From the NCBI GenBank assembly GCA_002360635.1, contig DEQW01000006.1, positions 276,135 through 340,134 on the forward strand: a stretch of 64,000 nt of DNA. Reading direction: 5' to 3'. A program made the position numbers and the translations under genes. The DNA is from Flavobacteriaceae bacterium UBA3356. GTDB taxonomy: Bacteria; Bacteroidota; Bacteroidia; Flavobacteriales; Flavobacteriaceae. The notes under the pieces are model-generated. The model was not told the origin of the DNA. It made no database searches and saw only the letters and a list, made by a program, of their open reading frames with translations. This document shows positions 49,853-59,072 of this stretch, piece after piece. The number at the start of each line of letters is the position of its first letter. The first letter of the stretch is position 1.

Positions 49853-51310
49853 TTATTTCTTCGGAATCCGTTTTAACGCTTCCAAAACAAACTTCCAGTA
49901 TTTTTGTGCAGAAGAAATACTTGCTCGCTCATCTGGTGAGTGTGCCCCGCGAATGGTTGGCCCAAATGATATCATTTCCATTTCAGGGTAATTCTGACCC
50001 AAAATACCACATTCCAATCCAGCGTGGCACGCAGCAACTTCTGCGCGTTCGCCATTCATTTCTTCATATAAAGAATCCAATAACTTTACGATGGAACTTT
50101 CCATATTCGGTGCCCAACCTGGGTATTCGCCAGAAAATTCTACTTTAAAGCCTGCCATTTCAAAAACAGCTTGCAACGTATTAGCCAAATCATCTTTTGA
50201 AGATTCTACCGAAGAGCGGGTTAAACACAACACTTCAATGTTTCCTTTTTCAACCGTGATTTTAGCAATGTTATTAGAAGTTTCAACTAAATCTTCAATC
50301 TCTGGACTCATTCTATACACACCATTATGTGCCGCGTAGATAGCTTGAATAAATTCTTTTTGAGAAGCACCATCCATCACCTTTTTTGATACTTCAGAAT
50401 TTTTTTCCGTAGTAATTGATAATTCTGGCTCTAAGTTTTTATATTCTTCTTTTATTTTATTGGTTATCGTTTCAACTTCAGCTTTAAAGGCATCCATTTT
50501 ATCTGAAGTAACAGCTACAACAGCGACACTTTCCCTAGGAATTGCATTACGCAAACTACCTCCGGCAACTGATGCTATATGAATAAAATCCTGTGTGGTA
50601 TATAAAACGCGGTTCATTAATTTATTGGAGTTGCCCAATCCTTTAATAATATCCATTCCACTGTGACCGCCACGTAATCCTTTTACAGTAATAGTAACCA
50701 TTTCAGTATTGGAAGGTGCTTCTTTTTCAGAATACGTTTTAGTCGCTGTAATATCTACACCACCGGCACAGCCTACTCCTATTTCATCATCCTCTTCAGT
50801 ATCTAGGTTTAAAAGAATATCACCTTGTAATATCCCGCCTTTTAATCCTTTGGCACCCGTCATCCCTGTTTCTTCATCTATCGTGAATAAAGCCTCTAAT
50901 GCAGGATGCTCAATAGTATTACTTTCTAAAATTGCCATAATCGTGGCAACTCCCAATCCATTATCGGCCCCAAGAGTTGTTCCTTTAGCACGAACCCAAT
51001 CGCCGTCTACGTACATATCGATTCCCTGAGTATCAAAGTCAAACTCGGTATCGTTGTTTTTTTGATGTACCATATCTAAATGCGATTGCATAACGATTGG
51101 TTTTCTATCTTCCATTCCTTCAGTAGCAGGTTTACGGATAATCACATTCCCTACTTCATCTTCAATGGTTTCCAGATTTAATTTTTTACCAAAATCTTTC
51201 ATAAAAGCGATAACACGTTCCTCCTTTTTTGAAGGTCGCGGTACGGCGTTTAAATCGGCAAATTTGTTCCAAAGTTCTTTAGGTTCTAAGTCTCTTATTT
51301 CTTCGTTCAT
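49853..51310 (-). CDS. pepD: Aminoacyl-histidine dipeptidase (M20, PepD)
   Basis: 485 residues. Metal and catalytic sites of the M20 fold are visible: PIVMQSHLDMVHQKNND near 73-89 (His/Asp), TTLGADNGLGVATIMAILES near 114-133 (Asp) and LFTIDEETGMTGAKGLKG near 143-160 (Glu-Glu). The C-terminal GPTIRGAHSPDE near 453-464 carries the last metal His. A lid domain lies between about 200 and 390. PepD (carnosinase-like) hydrolyses Xaa-His and other dipeptides in the cytoplasm. No signal peptide is present. It is convergent with the PPIase gene and divergent from DUF3810. Confidence 0.93.
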   Translation of the reverse strand: MNEEIRDLEPKELWNKFADLNAVPRPSKKEERVIAFMKDFGKKLNLETIEDEVGNVIIRKPATEGMEDRKPIVMQSHLDMVHQKNNDTEFDFDTQGIDMYVDGDWVRAKGTTLGADNGLGVATIMAILESNTIEHPALEALFTIDEETGMTGAKGLKGGILQGDILLNLDTEEDDEIGVGCAGGVDITATKTYSEKEAPSNTEMVTITVKGLRGGHSGMDIIKGLGNSNKLMNRVLYTTQDFIHIASVAGGSLRNAIPRESVAVVAVTSDKMDAFKAEVETITNKIKEEYKNLEPELSITTEKNSEVSKKVMDGASQKEFIQAIYAAHNGVYRMSPEIEDLVETSNNIAKITVEKGNIEVLCLTRSSVESSKDDLANTLQAVFEMAGFKVEFSGEYPGWAPNMESSIVKLLDSLYEEMNGERAEVAACHAGLECGILGQNYPEMEMISFGPTIRGAHSPDERASISSAQKYWKFVLEALKRIPKK

Positions 51311-51399
51311 AGTAATTTCTGTGTTAAAAACGCAAAATTAAGGTTTTAGAGTCGTATTAAAAATTATGCGGTAACCAATTTACTTTGTATGTTTGAGGG

Positions 51400-52470
51400 A
51401 TGCGGCAAAAACGGACACAGCTTATTCTAACTCTCCTATTATTGGTTCAGATTTTTGCACTGCAACTACTGAAGTATTTCCCAGAATTTGTAGAAAAATA
51501 TTACAGTTTAGGTATCTACCCTATTATTACAAAAACGTCTCGGTATCTGTTTGGTTGGGTGCCGTTTTCGGTCGGGGATTTGTTTTATGTACTAATTTCC
51601 GTTGTAGCCTTACGTTGGATTTACTTTAATTTTGAAAGACTTTGGAAACAACCGCTTAGTTTCTTCTTGGATATTACAGCAGCGGTTTCAATTGTTTATT
51701 TTATGTTTCACATGCTTTGGGGTTTTAACTATTATCGCTTACCAATACACAAATCCATTGGCATTGAAGCCGATTATACTACGGAAGAACTTGTTGAAAC
51801 CACCAAACGCTTAATTGCAAAATCGAACCAAATGCACAGGCAATTGGGGTATGCTGATAGTGTAAAAATTGATTTACCGTTTACACAACAAGAAGTCTTT
51901 GATATTTCAGATAATGGGTACAAAAACTTGGAAGCACAATTTTCGAAATTAGAATATTCACCGAAAAGCATTAAAAAAAGCGGCTGGAGTTTAGGGTTGA
52001 CCTATATGGGATACAGCGGTTATTTAAACCCATTTTCGGGCGAAGCACAGGTAAACAACCTTATTAAAACCTATAAGTTTCCAGTGGTAAGTTGTCATGA
52101 ACAAGCCCACCAAATAGGCTATGCCGCTGAAAATGAAGCTAATTTTATTGCCACCTTGGCCACTTTAAACAGTGATGACAAGTTTATACAATATTCGGGG
52201 TATATTTTTGCTTTGCGTTACTGTGTTAACGAAATTGCCCGACGCGATATGGACACCTATAACAATCTGCTTACAACCATCAATCCCGGAATTTTAGCCA
52301 GTTACAAGGAAATGCGTGATTTTTGGTCAAGCTACGAGAATCCGTTTGAGGTATTTTCGAAACATTTTTATAATTACTTTTTAAAGGCCAACAACCAATC
52401 GAAAGGCATAATGAGCTACAATTACATGGTTGCGTTGGTTGTAAATTATTTTGAAGACAAACCTTTTTAA
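51400..52470 (+). CDS. DUF3810 membrane protein with HExxH motif
   Basis: 356 residues. Three N-terminal helices (about 8-24, 52-76, 85-105) precede a large extracytoplasmic domain. VVSCHEQAHQIGYAAENEAN near 228-247 contains HExxH with Glu residues about 10-13 positions downstream, a plausible zinc site. YMGYSGYLNPFSGEAQVNNL near 203-222 is the other highly patterned region. DUF3810 is widespread in Bacteroidota and has no assigned function. A TATGTTTG box at 51388-51395 lies 4 bases before the start. Confidence 0.82.
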   Translation: MRQKRTQLILTLLLLVQIFALQLLKYFPEFVEKYYSLGIYPIITKTSRYLFGWVPFSVGDLFYVLISVVALRWIYFNFERLWKQPLSFFLDITAAVSIVYFMFHMLWGFNYYRLPIHKSIGIEADYTTEELVETTKRLIAKSNQMHRQLGYADSVKIDLPFTQQEVFDISDNGYKNLEAQFSKLEYSPKSIKKSGWSLGLTYMGYSGYLNPFSGEAQVNNLIKTYKFPVVSCHEQAHQIGYAAENEANFIATLATLNSDDKFIQYSGYIFALRYCVNEIARRDMDTYNNLLTTINPGILASYKEMRDFWSSYENPFEVFSKHFYNYFLKANNQSKGIMSYNYMVALVVNYFEDKPF

Positions 52471-52564
52471 AACTCTTAACGCTTTGTTAAAATTAAGTGT
52501 AAACTATCAAAATGTAACAAGTACATATATCTTTAGAAATCTAAAAAATTAAAAACAAGCATTA

Positions 52565-55528
52565 ATGAGAAAAATTACGTTCCTCCTCATTTGTTGTTTT
52601 TTTTCATCCTTTATTTTCGCTCAGGAATATTTCCCGAAAAATGATGGAGTAAAAGAACAAAACAACAACTACACAGCGTTTACAAATGCAACCTTATTTG
52701 TAACCCCTTCTGAAAAAATTAAAAACGGAATCCTCCTTATCCAAGATGGAAAAGTAGTCGCTTCAGGAAAATCAATCGATATTCCTGAAAACTCCATAAT
52801 AATTGACTTAAAAGGGAAGCATATCTATCCTTCTTTTATAGATCCCTACACTAATTTTGGGGTCAAAGAGCCCAAAAAAGCGGAACGAAATGGCCGTTCT
52901 GCTCAGTACAAACCATCTAGGGAGGGTTTTTATTGGAACGACCACATTAAACCAGAACAAAACGCCATTGATGATTTTAAATATGATAAAAAACTGGCAA
53001 AAGAGTTGCGCAACCTTGGATTTGGTACAGTAAACACACTACAAATGGATGGTATTGCCCGAGGATCTGGGGTTTTGGTGACTTTAAATGACGAGGAAGG
53101 CGATGCCAAACGAATTTTAGACGATGCCTTTGGACAGTATTTTTCTTTTGAGAAAAGTGTTGCAAGCCGTCAAAGTTATCCAACTTCGTTAATGGGAGCA
53201 ATGGCATTGCTACGCCAAATGCACCACGATGCCGATTGGTACAGCAAAGGAAATATTGCAACTAAAGACCGTTCGTTAGAAGCCTTTCTTGAAAACAAAA
53301 ACAAAATTGCTTTTTTTGAAGCAGGTAGCAAAAGCAACAACCTACGCGCCGATAAAATTGGGGATGAATTTAATGCAAACTACATTATAGTTGGCGGTGG
53401 AGATGAGTATGAAATGATTACTGAAACTAAAGCGACACAATCAAAATTTATCATTCCAATAAATTTTCCTGAAGCTTACGATGTTAGCAATCCCTATGCA
53501 GCAAAATATATTTCTTTGGCCGATATGCGCGACTGGAATCAAGCACCTATGAACCCAAGAGTGCTTTCAGAAAATGGTGTACAATTCGCATTGACAACCT
53601 ACGAGTTGGAGAAACCAAAAGAATTTACGGAAAAACTTAAAAAAGCCTTTGAATATGGATTTGATAAAACAAAAGCATTAGCTTCACTAACAACGGTTCC
53701 AGCAGAGTTGTTAGGTAAAAGTGACCAAATAGGTTCACTTAAACCGGGCCGCTACGCTAATTTTTTAATCACTTCTGGCGAAATTTTCGATGAAGAAACC
53801 ACACTTTATGAAAACTGGGTTCAAGGAAATAAAAATGTAATCAATACAAAAGATCAAAAAGATATTCGTGGTAATTATAAAATCACATCCGGCGGAAAAA
53901 CCTACGATGTTGCCATTACCGGTGATGTTGCAAAGCCTAAGGCTAAAGTAAAAGCTGGTGAAATAGAATATCCTTCAAAAATGGATTATTCTGAAAACTG
54001 GGTTACGCTTTCTTTTATGGATGAAAAAACAAATGAAGTCTTTAGAACTACTGGAATTGTCCCTAAACAGGGAGATGATTTCTCAGGAAAATTGGTAGCC
54101 CCAGATGGCAGCGAGTCAGATTTTACAGCGGTTAGACAAAAAGGGAGTGCTTCAAAAGAAGATTCAGAAAAGAAAAAAGACAAAACTGAAAAGCCAGAGA
54201 TTGTACCAATTACCTACCCCAACATTGGATATGGTTATACAAACAAACCAAAACAGGAAGATGTACTGTTTAAAAATGCAACGGTTTGGACCAGCGAAGA
54301 TGCAGGTGTTCTCAAAAACACTGATGTTTTGGTAAAAGATGGTAAAATCGTTGAAATAGGGACAGATTTACGAGCGGGCGGAGCTAAAACCATAGATGCC
54401 ACGGGCAAACACCTCACAGCGGGGATAATTGATGAACACTCACATATTGCAGCATTAGCTATTAATGAAGCTGGACAAAACTCTTCTGCCGAAGTAACCA
54501 TAGAAGATGTTGTAGATCCAGAAGATATCGGTATTTATAGAAACCTTGCCGGGGGTGTTACTTCCATTCAGATTTTGCACGGTTCTGCCAATCCAATTGG
54601 TGGACGTTCGGCAATTATTAAAATGAAATGGGGTGAAAATGCAGATGGTCTTATCTACGACAATTCACCAAAGTTTATAAAATTCGCTTTGGGGGAAAAT
54701 GTAAAACAGTCTAACTGGCAAAGTTTTAACCGTTTTCCACAAACACGAATGGGCGTTGAGCAAGTATATACCAATTACTTTAACCGTGCTAAGGAATACG
54801 ACGCTAAAAAGAAAAGTGGACAAGCCGTTCGCTATGATGAAGAATTAGAGGTTTTAGCTGAAATTTTAAATGGTGAACGTTTTATTAGCTGTCATTCATA
54901 CGTACAAAGTGAAATTAATATGCTGATGAAAGTTGCCGAAAAATTCGATTTCCGAATAAATACTTTTACCCACATTCTTGAAGGCTATAAAGTAGCCGAC
55001 AAAATGAAAGAACACGGTGTAGGAGGTTCTACCTTTAGCGATTGGTGGGCTTATAAGTATGAGGTAAATGACGCCATTCCGTACAATGCATCTATTATGA
55101 ACAGCCAAGGAGTTACCGTAGCTATTAATAGTGACGATAGCGAAATGAGCCGTCGTTTAAATCAAGAGGCCGCCAAAAGTGTAAAGTATGGCGGTATGGG
55201 CGAAGAAGAAGCTTGGAACATGGTTACCATTAACCCTGCAAAACTACTTCACTTAGACGATCGAACTGGTAGTATTAAAGAAGGAAAGGATGCTGATTTG
55301 GTGTTGTGGAGCGACAATCCCCTCTCAGTATATGCAAAAGCAGAGAAAACATTGATTGAAGGTACTACCTATTTTGACCTTGAGAAAGACAAAGAAAAAA
55401 GAAATGCTATTAAAAAAGAACGCAATAAATTAGTAAAGATGATGCTGGCTGAAAAACAGAACGGTGGAAAAACTAAGCCACCAAAAGGAAAAGATAAACG
55501 CGAATTTCATTGTGAAACCATAAACTAA
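52565..55528 (+). CDS. Secreted double amidohydrolase-family protein, only C-terminal domain intact
   Basis: 987 residues, signal peptide ending FIFAQ (about residue 20). Two amidohydrolase units are joined by a Lys-rich linker near 520-540. The C-terminal unit keeps the metal ligands: H625-S-H627, H777 (CHSYVQ), H803 (THILEG) and D857 (NSDDSE). The N-terminal unit has DPYTN at 93-97 in place of D-x-H-x-H and ALTTYE at 342-347 in place of the metal Asp motif, so it should be inactive. The protein probably hydrolyses amide or ring bonds in the periplasm. A second family gene follows 6 bases later. Confidence 0.85.
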   Translation: MRKITFLLICCFFSSFIFAQEYFPKNDGVKEQNNNYTAFTNATLFVTPSEKIKNGILLIQDGKVVASGKSIDIPENSIIIDLKGKHIYPSFIDPYTNFGVKEPKKAERNGRSAQYKPSREGFYWNDHIKPEQNAIDDFKYDKKLAKELRNLGFGTVNTLQMDGIARGSGVLVTLNDEEGDAKRILDDAFGQYFSFEKSVASRQSYPTSLMGAMALLRQMHHDADWYSKGNIATKDRSLEAFLENKNKIAFFEAGSKSNNLRADKIGDEFNANYIIVGGGDEYEMITETKATQSKFIIPINFPEAYDVSNPYAAKYISLADMRDWNQAPMNPRVLSENGVQFALTTYELEKPKEFTEKLKKAFEYGFDKTKALASLTTVPAELLGKSDQIGSLKPGRYANFLITSGEIFDEETTLYENWVQGNKNVINTKDQKDIRGNYKITSGGKTYDVAITGDVAKPKAKVKAGEIEYPSKMDYSENWVTLSFMDEKTNEVFRTTGIVPKQGDDFSGKLVAPDGSESDFTAVRQKGSASKEDSEKKKDKTEKPEIVPITYPNIGYGYTNKPKQEDVLFKNATVWTSEDAGVLKNTDVLVKDGKIVEIGTDLRAGGAKTIDATGKHLTAGIIDEHSHIAALAINEAGQNSSAEVTIEDVVDPEDIGIYRNLAGGVTSIQILHGSANPIGGRSAIIKMKWGENADGLIYDNSPKFIKFALGENVKQSNWQSFNRFPQTRMGVEQVYTNYFNRAKEYDAKKKSGQAVRYDEELEVLAEILNGERFISCHSYVQSEINMLMKVAEKFDFRINTFTHILEGYKVADKMKEHGVGGSTFSDWWAYKYEVNDAIPYNASIMNSQGVTVAINSDDSEMSRRLNQEAAKSVKYGGMGEEEAWNMVTINPAKLLHLDDRTGSIKEGKDADLVLWSDNPLSVYAKAEKTLIEGTTYFDLEKDKEKRNAIKKERNKLVKMMLAEKQNGGKTKPPKGKDKREFHCETIN

Positions 55529-55534
55529 GCAACC

Positions 55535-56827
55535 ATGAACGTAATACATAAAATAGCCACTCTTGTTGTTGTGTTAGCCACATCGGTAGGCTTTGCACAA
55601 CAAACCCCGGCACCTAAACAAACACAGGCCATTACAATTAAAGGGGCAACCGCCCATATTGGTAATGGTTCTATTATTGAAAACAGTACAATCGTTTTTG
55701 AAGACGGAAAAATAAGTGACATAGGCACTAATATAGCTTCAAAAGGAAAAGTAATTGACGCTTCAGGTAAGCATGTATATCCGGGTATCATCGCTCCCGT
55801 TTCCACTTTAGGGCTTGGAGAAATTGATGCCGTACGCCCTACAATTGATGACGATGAAATTGGCGAAATGATTCCGAATATCCTTAGTTTAATAGCCTAT
55901 AATGCCGAAAGCAAGATAGTTGAAAGCATGCGCCCTAATGGCGTTCTTTTAGCGCAAGTTACACCACAAGGCGGACGTATTTCGGGAACTTCATCCATTG
56001 TGCATTTAGATGCTTGGAACTGGGAAGATGCAGCTGTTAAGACTGACGATGGCATCCACATGAATTGGCCAAACAGCTTTCGTCGAGGTCGCTGGTGGTT
56101 AGGAGAACCAAGAGGATACAAGCCTAACAAGGAGTATGCGAAAGATATTGATGATGTGAGTAATTTCCTTGTAAATGCCAAAGCCTATAAAAACACAAAA
56201 AAACAACCAATGAATGAAGCTTTTAAGGCAATGAAAGGATTGTTTGATGGTTCAAAGACTTTGTTTATCAATGCTGACGGGGAAAAAGAAATAATCGATG
56301 CCGTTACAACCGCTAAGGAGCAAGGTGTTAAAAACGTTGTTATTGTTGGCGGGTACGAAGCCCATAAAATCACCAATTTCTTAAAGAAAAATGATATTTC
56401 AGTACTTGTAAGACGCGTTCATACCACTCCAGAACGGGAAGATGACGATTACGATTTGCCTTACAGACTGCCTAAGTTATTAGCCGATGCCGGCGTTATG
56501 GTTGCCTTACAAGCAAATGGGCAAATGGAACGTATGAACACCCGTAACTTGGCATTTTACGCCGGGCACCTAGTGGGTCAAGGAATGGACAAAGAAAAAG
56601 CATTACAGTTAATTACTGGAAATACAGCAAAAATATTAGGCATCGACGATTCCTACGGAACATTGGAAAAAGGCAAAAGCGCTACATTGTTTATTTCAGA
56701 AGGCGATGCGCTGGATATGCGTACAAATATATTGACCCACGCTTTTATTGATGGGCGGAATGTTTCATTAGAAACTCACCAAACCGAACTTTGGAAACGG
56801 TATATGGAGAAGTATGAAGGGGAATAA
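55535..56827 (+). CDS. Secreted amidohydrolase-like protein lacking the metal ligands
   Basis: 430 residues with a signal peptide ending at GFAQQ (about residue 22). The amidohydrolase beta-sandwich start (GATAHIGNGSIIENSTIVFE) and the end (GNTAKILGIDDSYGTLEKGK) are clear. The metal site is missing: IIAPVSTLG at 85-93 replaces IDxHxH, and VALQANG at 323-329 replaces the Asp motif. GGYEAHK near 274-280 keeps a single His. It is likely a catalytically dead partner of the 987-residue protein encoded 6 bases upstream. No terminator is seen after it. Confidence 0.83.
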   Translation: MNVIHKIATLVVVLATSVGFAQQTPAPKQTQAITIKGATAHIGNGSIIENSTIVFEDGKISDIGTNIASKGKVIDASGKHVYPGIIAPVSTLGLGEIDAVRPTIDDDEIGEMIPNILSLIAYNAESKIVESMRPNGVLLAQVTPQGGRISGTSSIVHLDAWNWEDAAVKTDDGIHMNWPNSFRRGRWWLGEPRGYKPNKEYAKDIDDVSNFLVNAKAYKNTKKQPMNEAFKAMKGLFDGSKTLFINADGEKEIIDAVTTAKEQGVKNVVIVGGYEAHKITNFLKKNDISVLVRRVHTTPEREDDDYDLPYRLPKLLADAGVMVALQANGQMERMNTRNLAFYAGHLVGQGMDKEKALQLITGNTAKILGIDDSYGTLEKGKSATLFISEGDALDMRTNILTHAFIDGRNVSLETHQTELWKRYMEKYEGE

Positions 56828-56850
56828 ATAGATACAAGATCGCTTCGCTA

Positions 56851-56870
56851 TTAGATTATAGAATATAGAC
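56851..56870. repeat. AT-rich arm left of the orphan membrane-protein gene
   Basis: The 20 bases at 56851-56870 match, in inverted orientation and with 4 mismatches, the sequence at 57324-57343 on the other side of the gene at 56939. The shared core is TATAGAATATAGAC-like. Confidence 0.45.
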
Positions 56871-56938
56871 TTTTCATGATAATGAAAAATAGTAAGTAAT
56901 TTAAAGTAAGAAGTCGGAAAACGATAAAAACATCTTTT

Positions 56939-57322
56939 TTGAAAGCTAACAGTAAAATTATTATTCTGACAATTTCAATCATTGTTTTTCTTTTTTTAAG
57001 CGGAGTGGTTGTTTATAAATTTTATAAGGGAGTGAATAATTTAATACCGAATAAAAAAGCTTCTGAATTTTACCGAGAAGACAACTATTCTGGAATCGTT
57101 TCAGCAAAATATATAGACAGTCTTCAACATAATTATAGAACAATTGTAGTTAAAAGAGGTAATAAAACACAAAAAGTTCTATTTGATCATGAAAATGGAG
57201 GCTTTTTTGAGTTAGTTAAGGTTGGCGATTCTTTATTTAAAAAGAAAGACACTTTGGATATTAGGCTTAAAAGCAAAAGCTTGGATACAATAATTCGATT
57301 ACAAATATATGATGGCAACTGA
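56939..57322 (+). CDS. Single-helix membrane protein, uncharacterised, TTG start
   Basis: 127 residues from TTG 56939 (MKANSKIIIL if initiated there). One helix spans about residues 7-29 (IIILTISIIVFLFLSGVVVY), followed by a small soluble domain of about 95 residues with SGIVSAKYIDSLQHNYRTIV and a Lys-rich centre. I do not recognise it. It has no operon partner: 111 bases separate it from the amidohydrolase gene and 118 from the next lipoprotein gene. Related AT-rich arms flank it (56851-56870 and 57324-57354), which may mean it arrived as a unit. It might also be a decaying gene. Confidence 0.5.
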   Translation: MKANSKIIILTISIIVFLFLSGVVVYKFYKGVNNLIPNKKASEFYREDNYSGIVSAKYIDSLQHNYRTIVVKRGNKTQKVLFDHENGGFFELVKVGDSLFKKKDTLDIRLKSKSLDTIIRLQIYDGN

Positions 57323-57323
57323 G

Positions 57324-57354
57324 GTCTATACTCTATTATCCATATTCTATAGTC
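57324..57354. repeat. AT-rich arms right of the orphan membrane-protein gene
   Basis: 57324-57343 is an inverted match (16 of 20) to 56851-56870, and 57341-57354 gives a second inverted match to the same core (TATAGAATAT). The arms lie right after the stop codon of the orphan gene. Confidence 0.45.
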
Positions 57355-57440
57355 AAAAAAAGACCTTTTAGCCCAACTTTCCCTTACCAAACAATAATAT
57401 CGTTCATAAAAAGTTATATTTTTACCGAAAACTATCGTTA

Positions 57441-58991
57441 ATGAAGTATGTTTATGGATTGGCAATACTTGCTTGCCTCGTTTTATGGAGTTCCTGCCGA
57501 AATGATTTTGAAAGTGTCCCTAGTACTGGAAACCTTGAGTTTTCAAGAGATACCGTCTATCTAGACACTGTTTTCACCAATATCGGCTCTAGCACGTACA
57601 ACCTAAAAGTGTATAACCGAAGTGATGAAGATGTAAGCATTCCAACTATACAATTAGCCAATGGCGAGACCTCTAACTATCGTCTAAATGTAGATGGAAT
57701 CCCTGGAAAATCGTTTCAGGATATACAGGTATTGGCCAAGGACAGTATTTTTATCTTTATTGAAACAACGGCCGATATTGGGACACTCCCAACCGATGAA
57801 ACCAATTTTTTATATACAGACCAATTACAATTTGATACAGGTGGAAACCAACAAAATGTAGAGCTTGTTACTTTAATTCAAGATGCCGTGTTTCTGTTTC
57901 CCGAACAATTGGGTGATGGCATAGTTGAAACACTAAACTTAGGCACCGACGGAGAAGGGAATGATATTTTAATTGAAGGCTTCTTTTTGGATGATAACGA
58001 ACTGACCTTCACCAACGAAAAACCTTATGTTATTTATGGATACGCAGCTGTTCCACCACAAAAAACACTCAATGTAGAAGCTGGGGCACGTGTCCATTTT
58101 CACGCTAGTAGCGGAATTTTAGTGGCCAATACCGGCTCCATAAAAGCAAACGGCGAACCCAGTAACGACCCTGAATTATTAGAAAACGAAATTATTTTTG
58201 AAGGAGACCGTTTAGAGCCTGCTTTTGCCGATGTACCCGGACAATGGGGTGCCATTTGGATGACATCGGGAAGTACCGACAACGAATTTAAACACACGAC
58301 CATTAAAAACGGAACTGTGGGGCTTTTAATGGATGATAATGACGGAGATGAAACCTTAAGACTTGAAAATGTTCAGATTTATAATAGTTCAAATTACGGG
58401 TTATTGGCACGAACCGGAAATGTGTACGGCGAAAACGTGGTTATAAACAACAGCGGACTTTCCTCACTATCAGCTTCACTTGGTGGAACGTATGAATTTA
58501 ATCATTCATCATTTGCCAATTATTGGATTAATGGTTTCCGTAATTTCCCTGCTGTTTTAATTGACAATTTTTTTGAAACCGATACCGGAACCACAGCTTT
58601 CGATCTTAATATTTCATTCAACAACTGTATTATCTTCGGAAATGAACAACGTGAAATCGCCCTACTGAAAGATGACGGAGCACAGTTTACTTTCAATTTC
58701 AGTAACAGTTTGATACGTTTTGAAGACCCGAATGGCGAGTTCGAAGACAATCCATTGTACGACTTTAGCAACAATGCCCTATACACCAACTCTATATTTA
58801 ACGAAGACCCAGTTTTTCAAAATACCGAAATGAACAATTTTAATATTGAAACCGGAACTTCAGCGGCTGATGGTATTGGGAATACCGCTACCGCACAACA
58901 AGTGCCTGTAGATTTAAACGGAATCAATAGAAATACCCAAGCCCCTGATGCTGGTGCCTACGAAAGCACTGTTTTTCCTGAAGAAGAATAG
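57441..58991 (+). CDS. Lipoprotein with right-handed beta-helix domain
   Basis: 516 residues. Lipobox WSSC (Cys near residue 19). Residues about 28-150 form an immunoglobulin-like region (LEFSRDTVYLDTVFTNIGSS). From about 195 to 460 a parallel beta-helix is suggested by regular short strands and Asn/Gly turns (TTIKNGTVGLLMDDNDGD; VQIYNSSNYGLLARTGNVYG; NISFNNCIIFGNEQ). The C-terminus (DLNGINRNTQAPDAGAYE) is the choice-of-anchor Q-like ending seen in beta-helix surface proteins. No catalytic residues can be assigned. Surface adhesion or polysaccharide binding is plausible. Confidence 0.75.
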   Translation: MKYVYGLAILACLVLWSSCRNDFESVPSTGNLEFSRDTVYLDTVFTNIGSSTYNLKVYNRSDEDVSIPTIQLANGETSNYRLNVDGIPGKSFQDIQVLAKDSIFIFIETTADIGTLPTDETNFLYTDQLQFDTGGNQQNVELVTLIQDAVFLFPEQLGDGIVETLNLGTDGEGNDILIEGFFLDDNELTFTNEKPYVIYGYAAVPPQKTLNVEAGARVHFHASSGILVANTGSIKANGEPSNDPELLENEIIFEGDRLEPAFADVPGQWGAIWMTSGSTDNEFKHTTIKNGTVGLLMDDNDGDETLRLENVQIYNSSNYGLLARTGNVYGENVVINNSGLSSLSASLGGTYEFNHSSFANYWINGFRNFPAVLIDNFFETDTGTTAFDLNISFNNCIIFGNEQREIALLKDDGAQFTFNFSNSLIRFEDPNGEFEDNPLYDFSNNALYTNSIFNEDPVFQNTEMNNFNIETGTSAADGIGNTATAQQVPVDLNGINRNTQAPDAGAYESTVFPEEE

Positions 58992-59022
58992 TGAATAGTT
59001 AGTCAAATAATAAGTATAAAAA

Positions 59023-59048
59023 AAAGCCGCTCAAAATTGAGCGGCTTT
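59023..59048. terminator. Bidirectional terminator between the beta-helix lipoprotein and csp genes
   Basis: AAAGCCGCTCAA (59023-59034) pairs perfectly with TTGAGCGGCTTT (59037-59048) around AA, effectively a 10-bp stem with a 6-base loop, and A- and T-runs lie on both sides. Confidence 0.88.
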
Positions 59049-59072
59049 CTGTTTTCTAAAAAATGAATTTAT

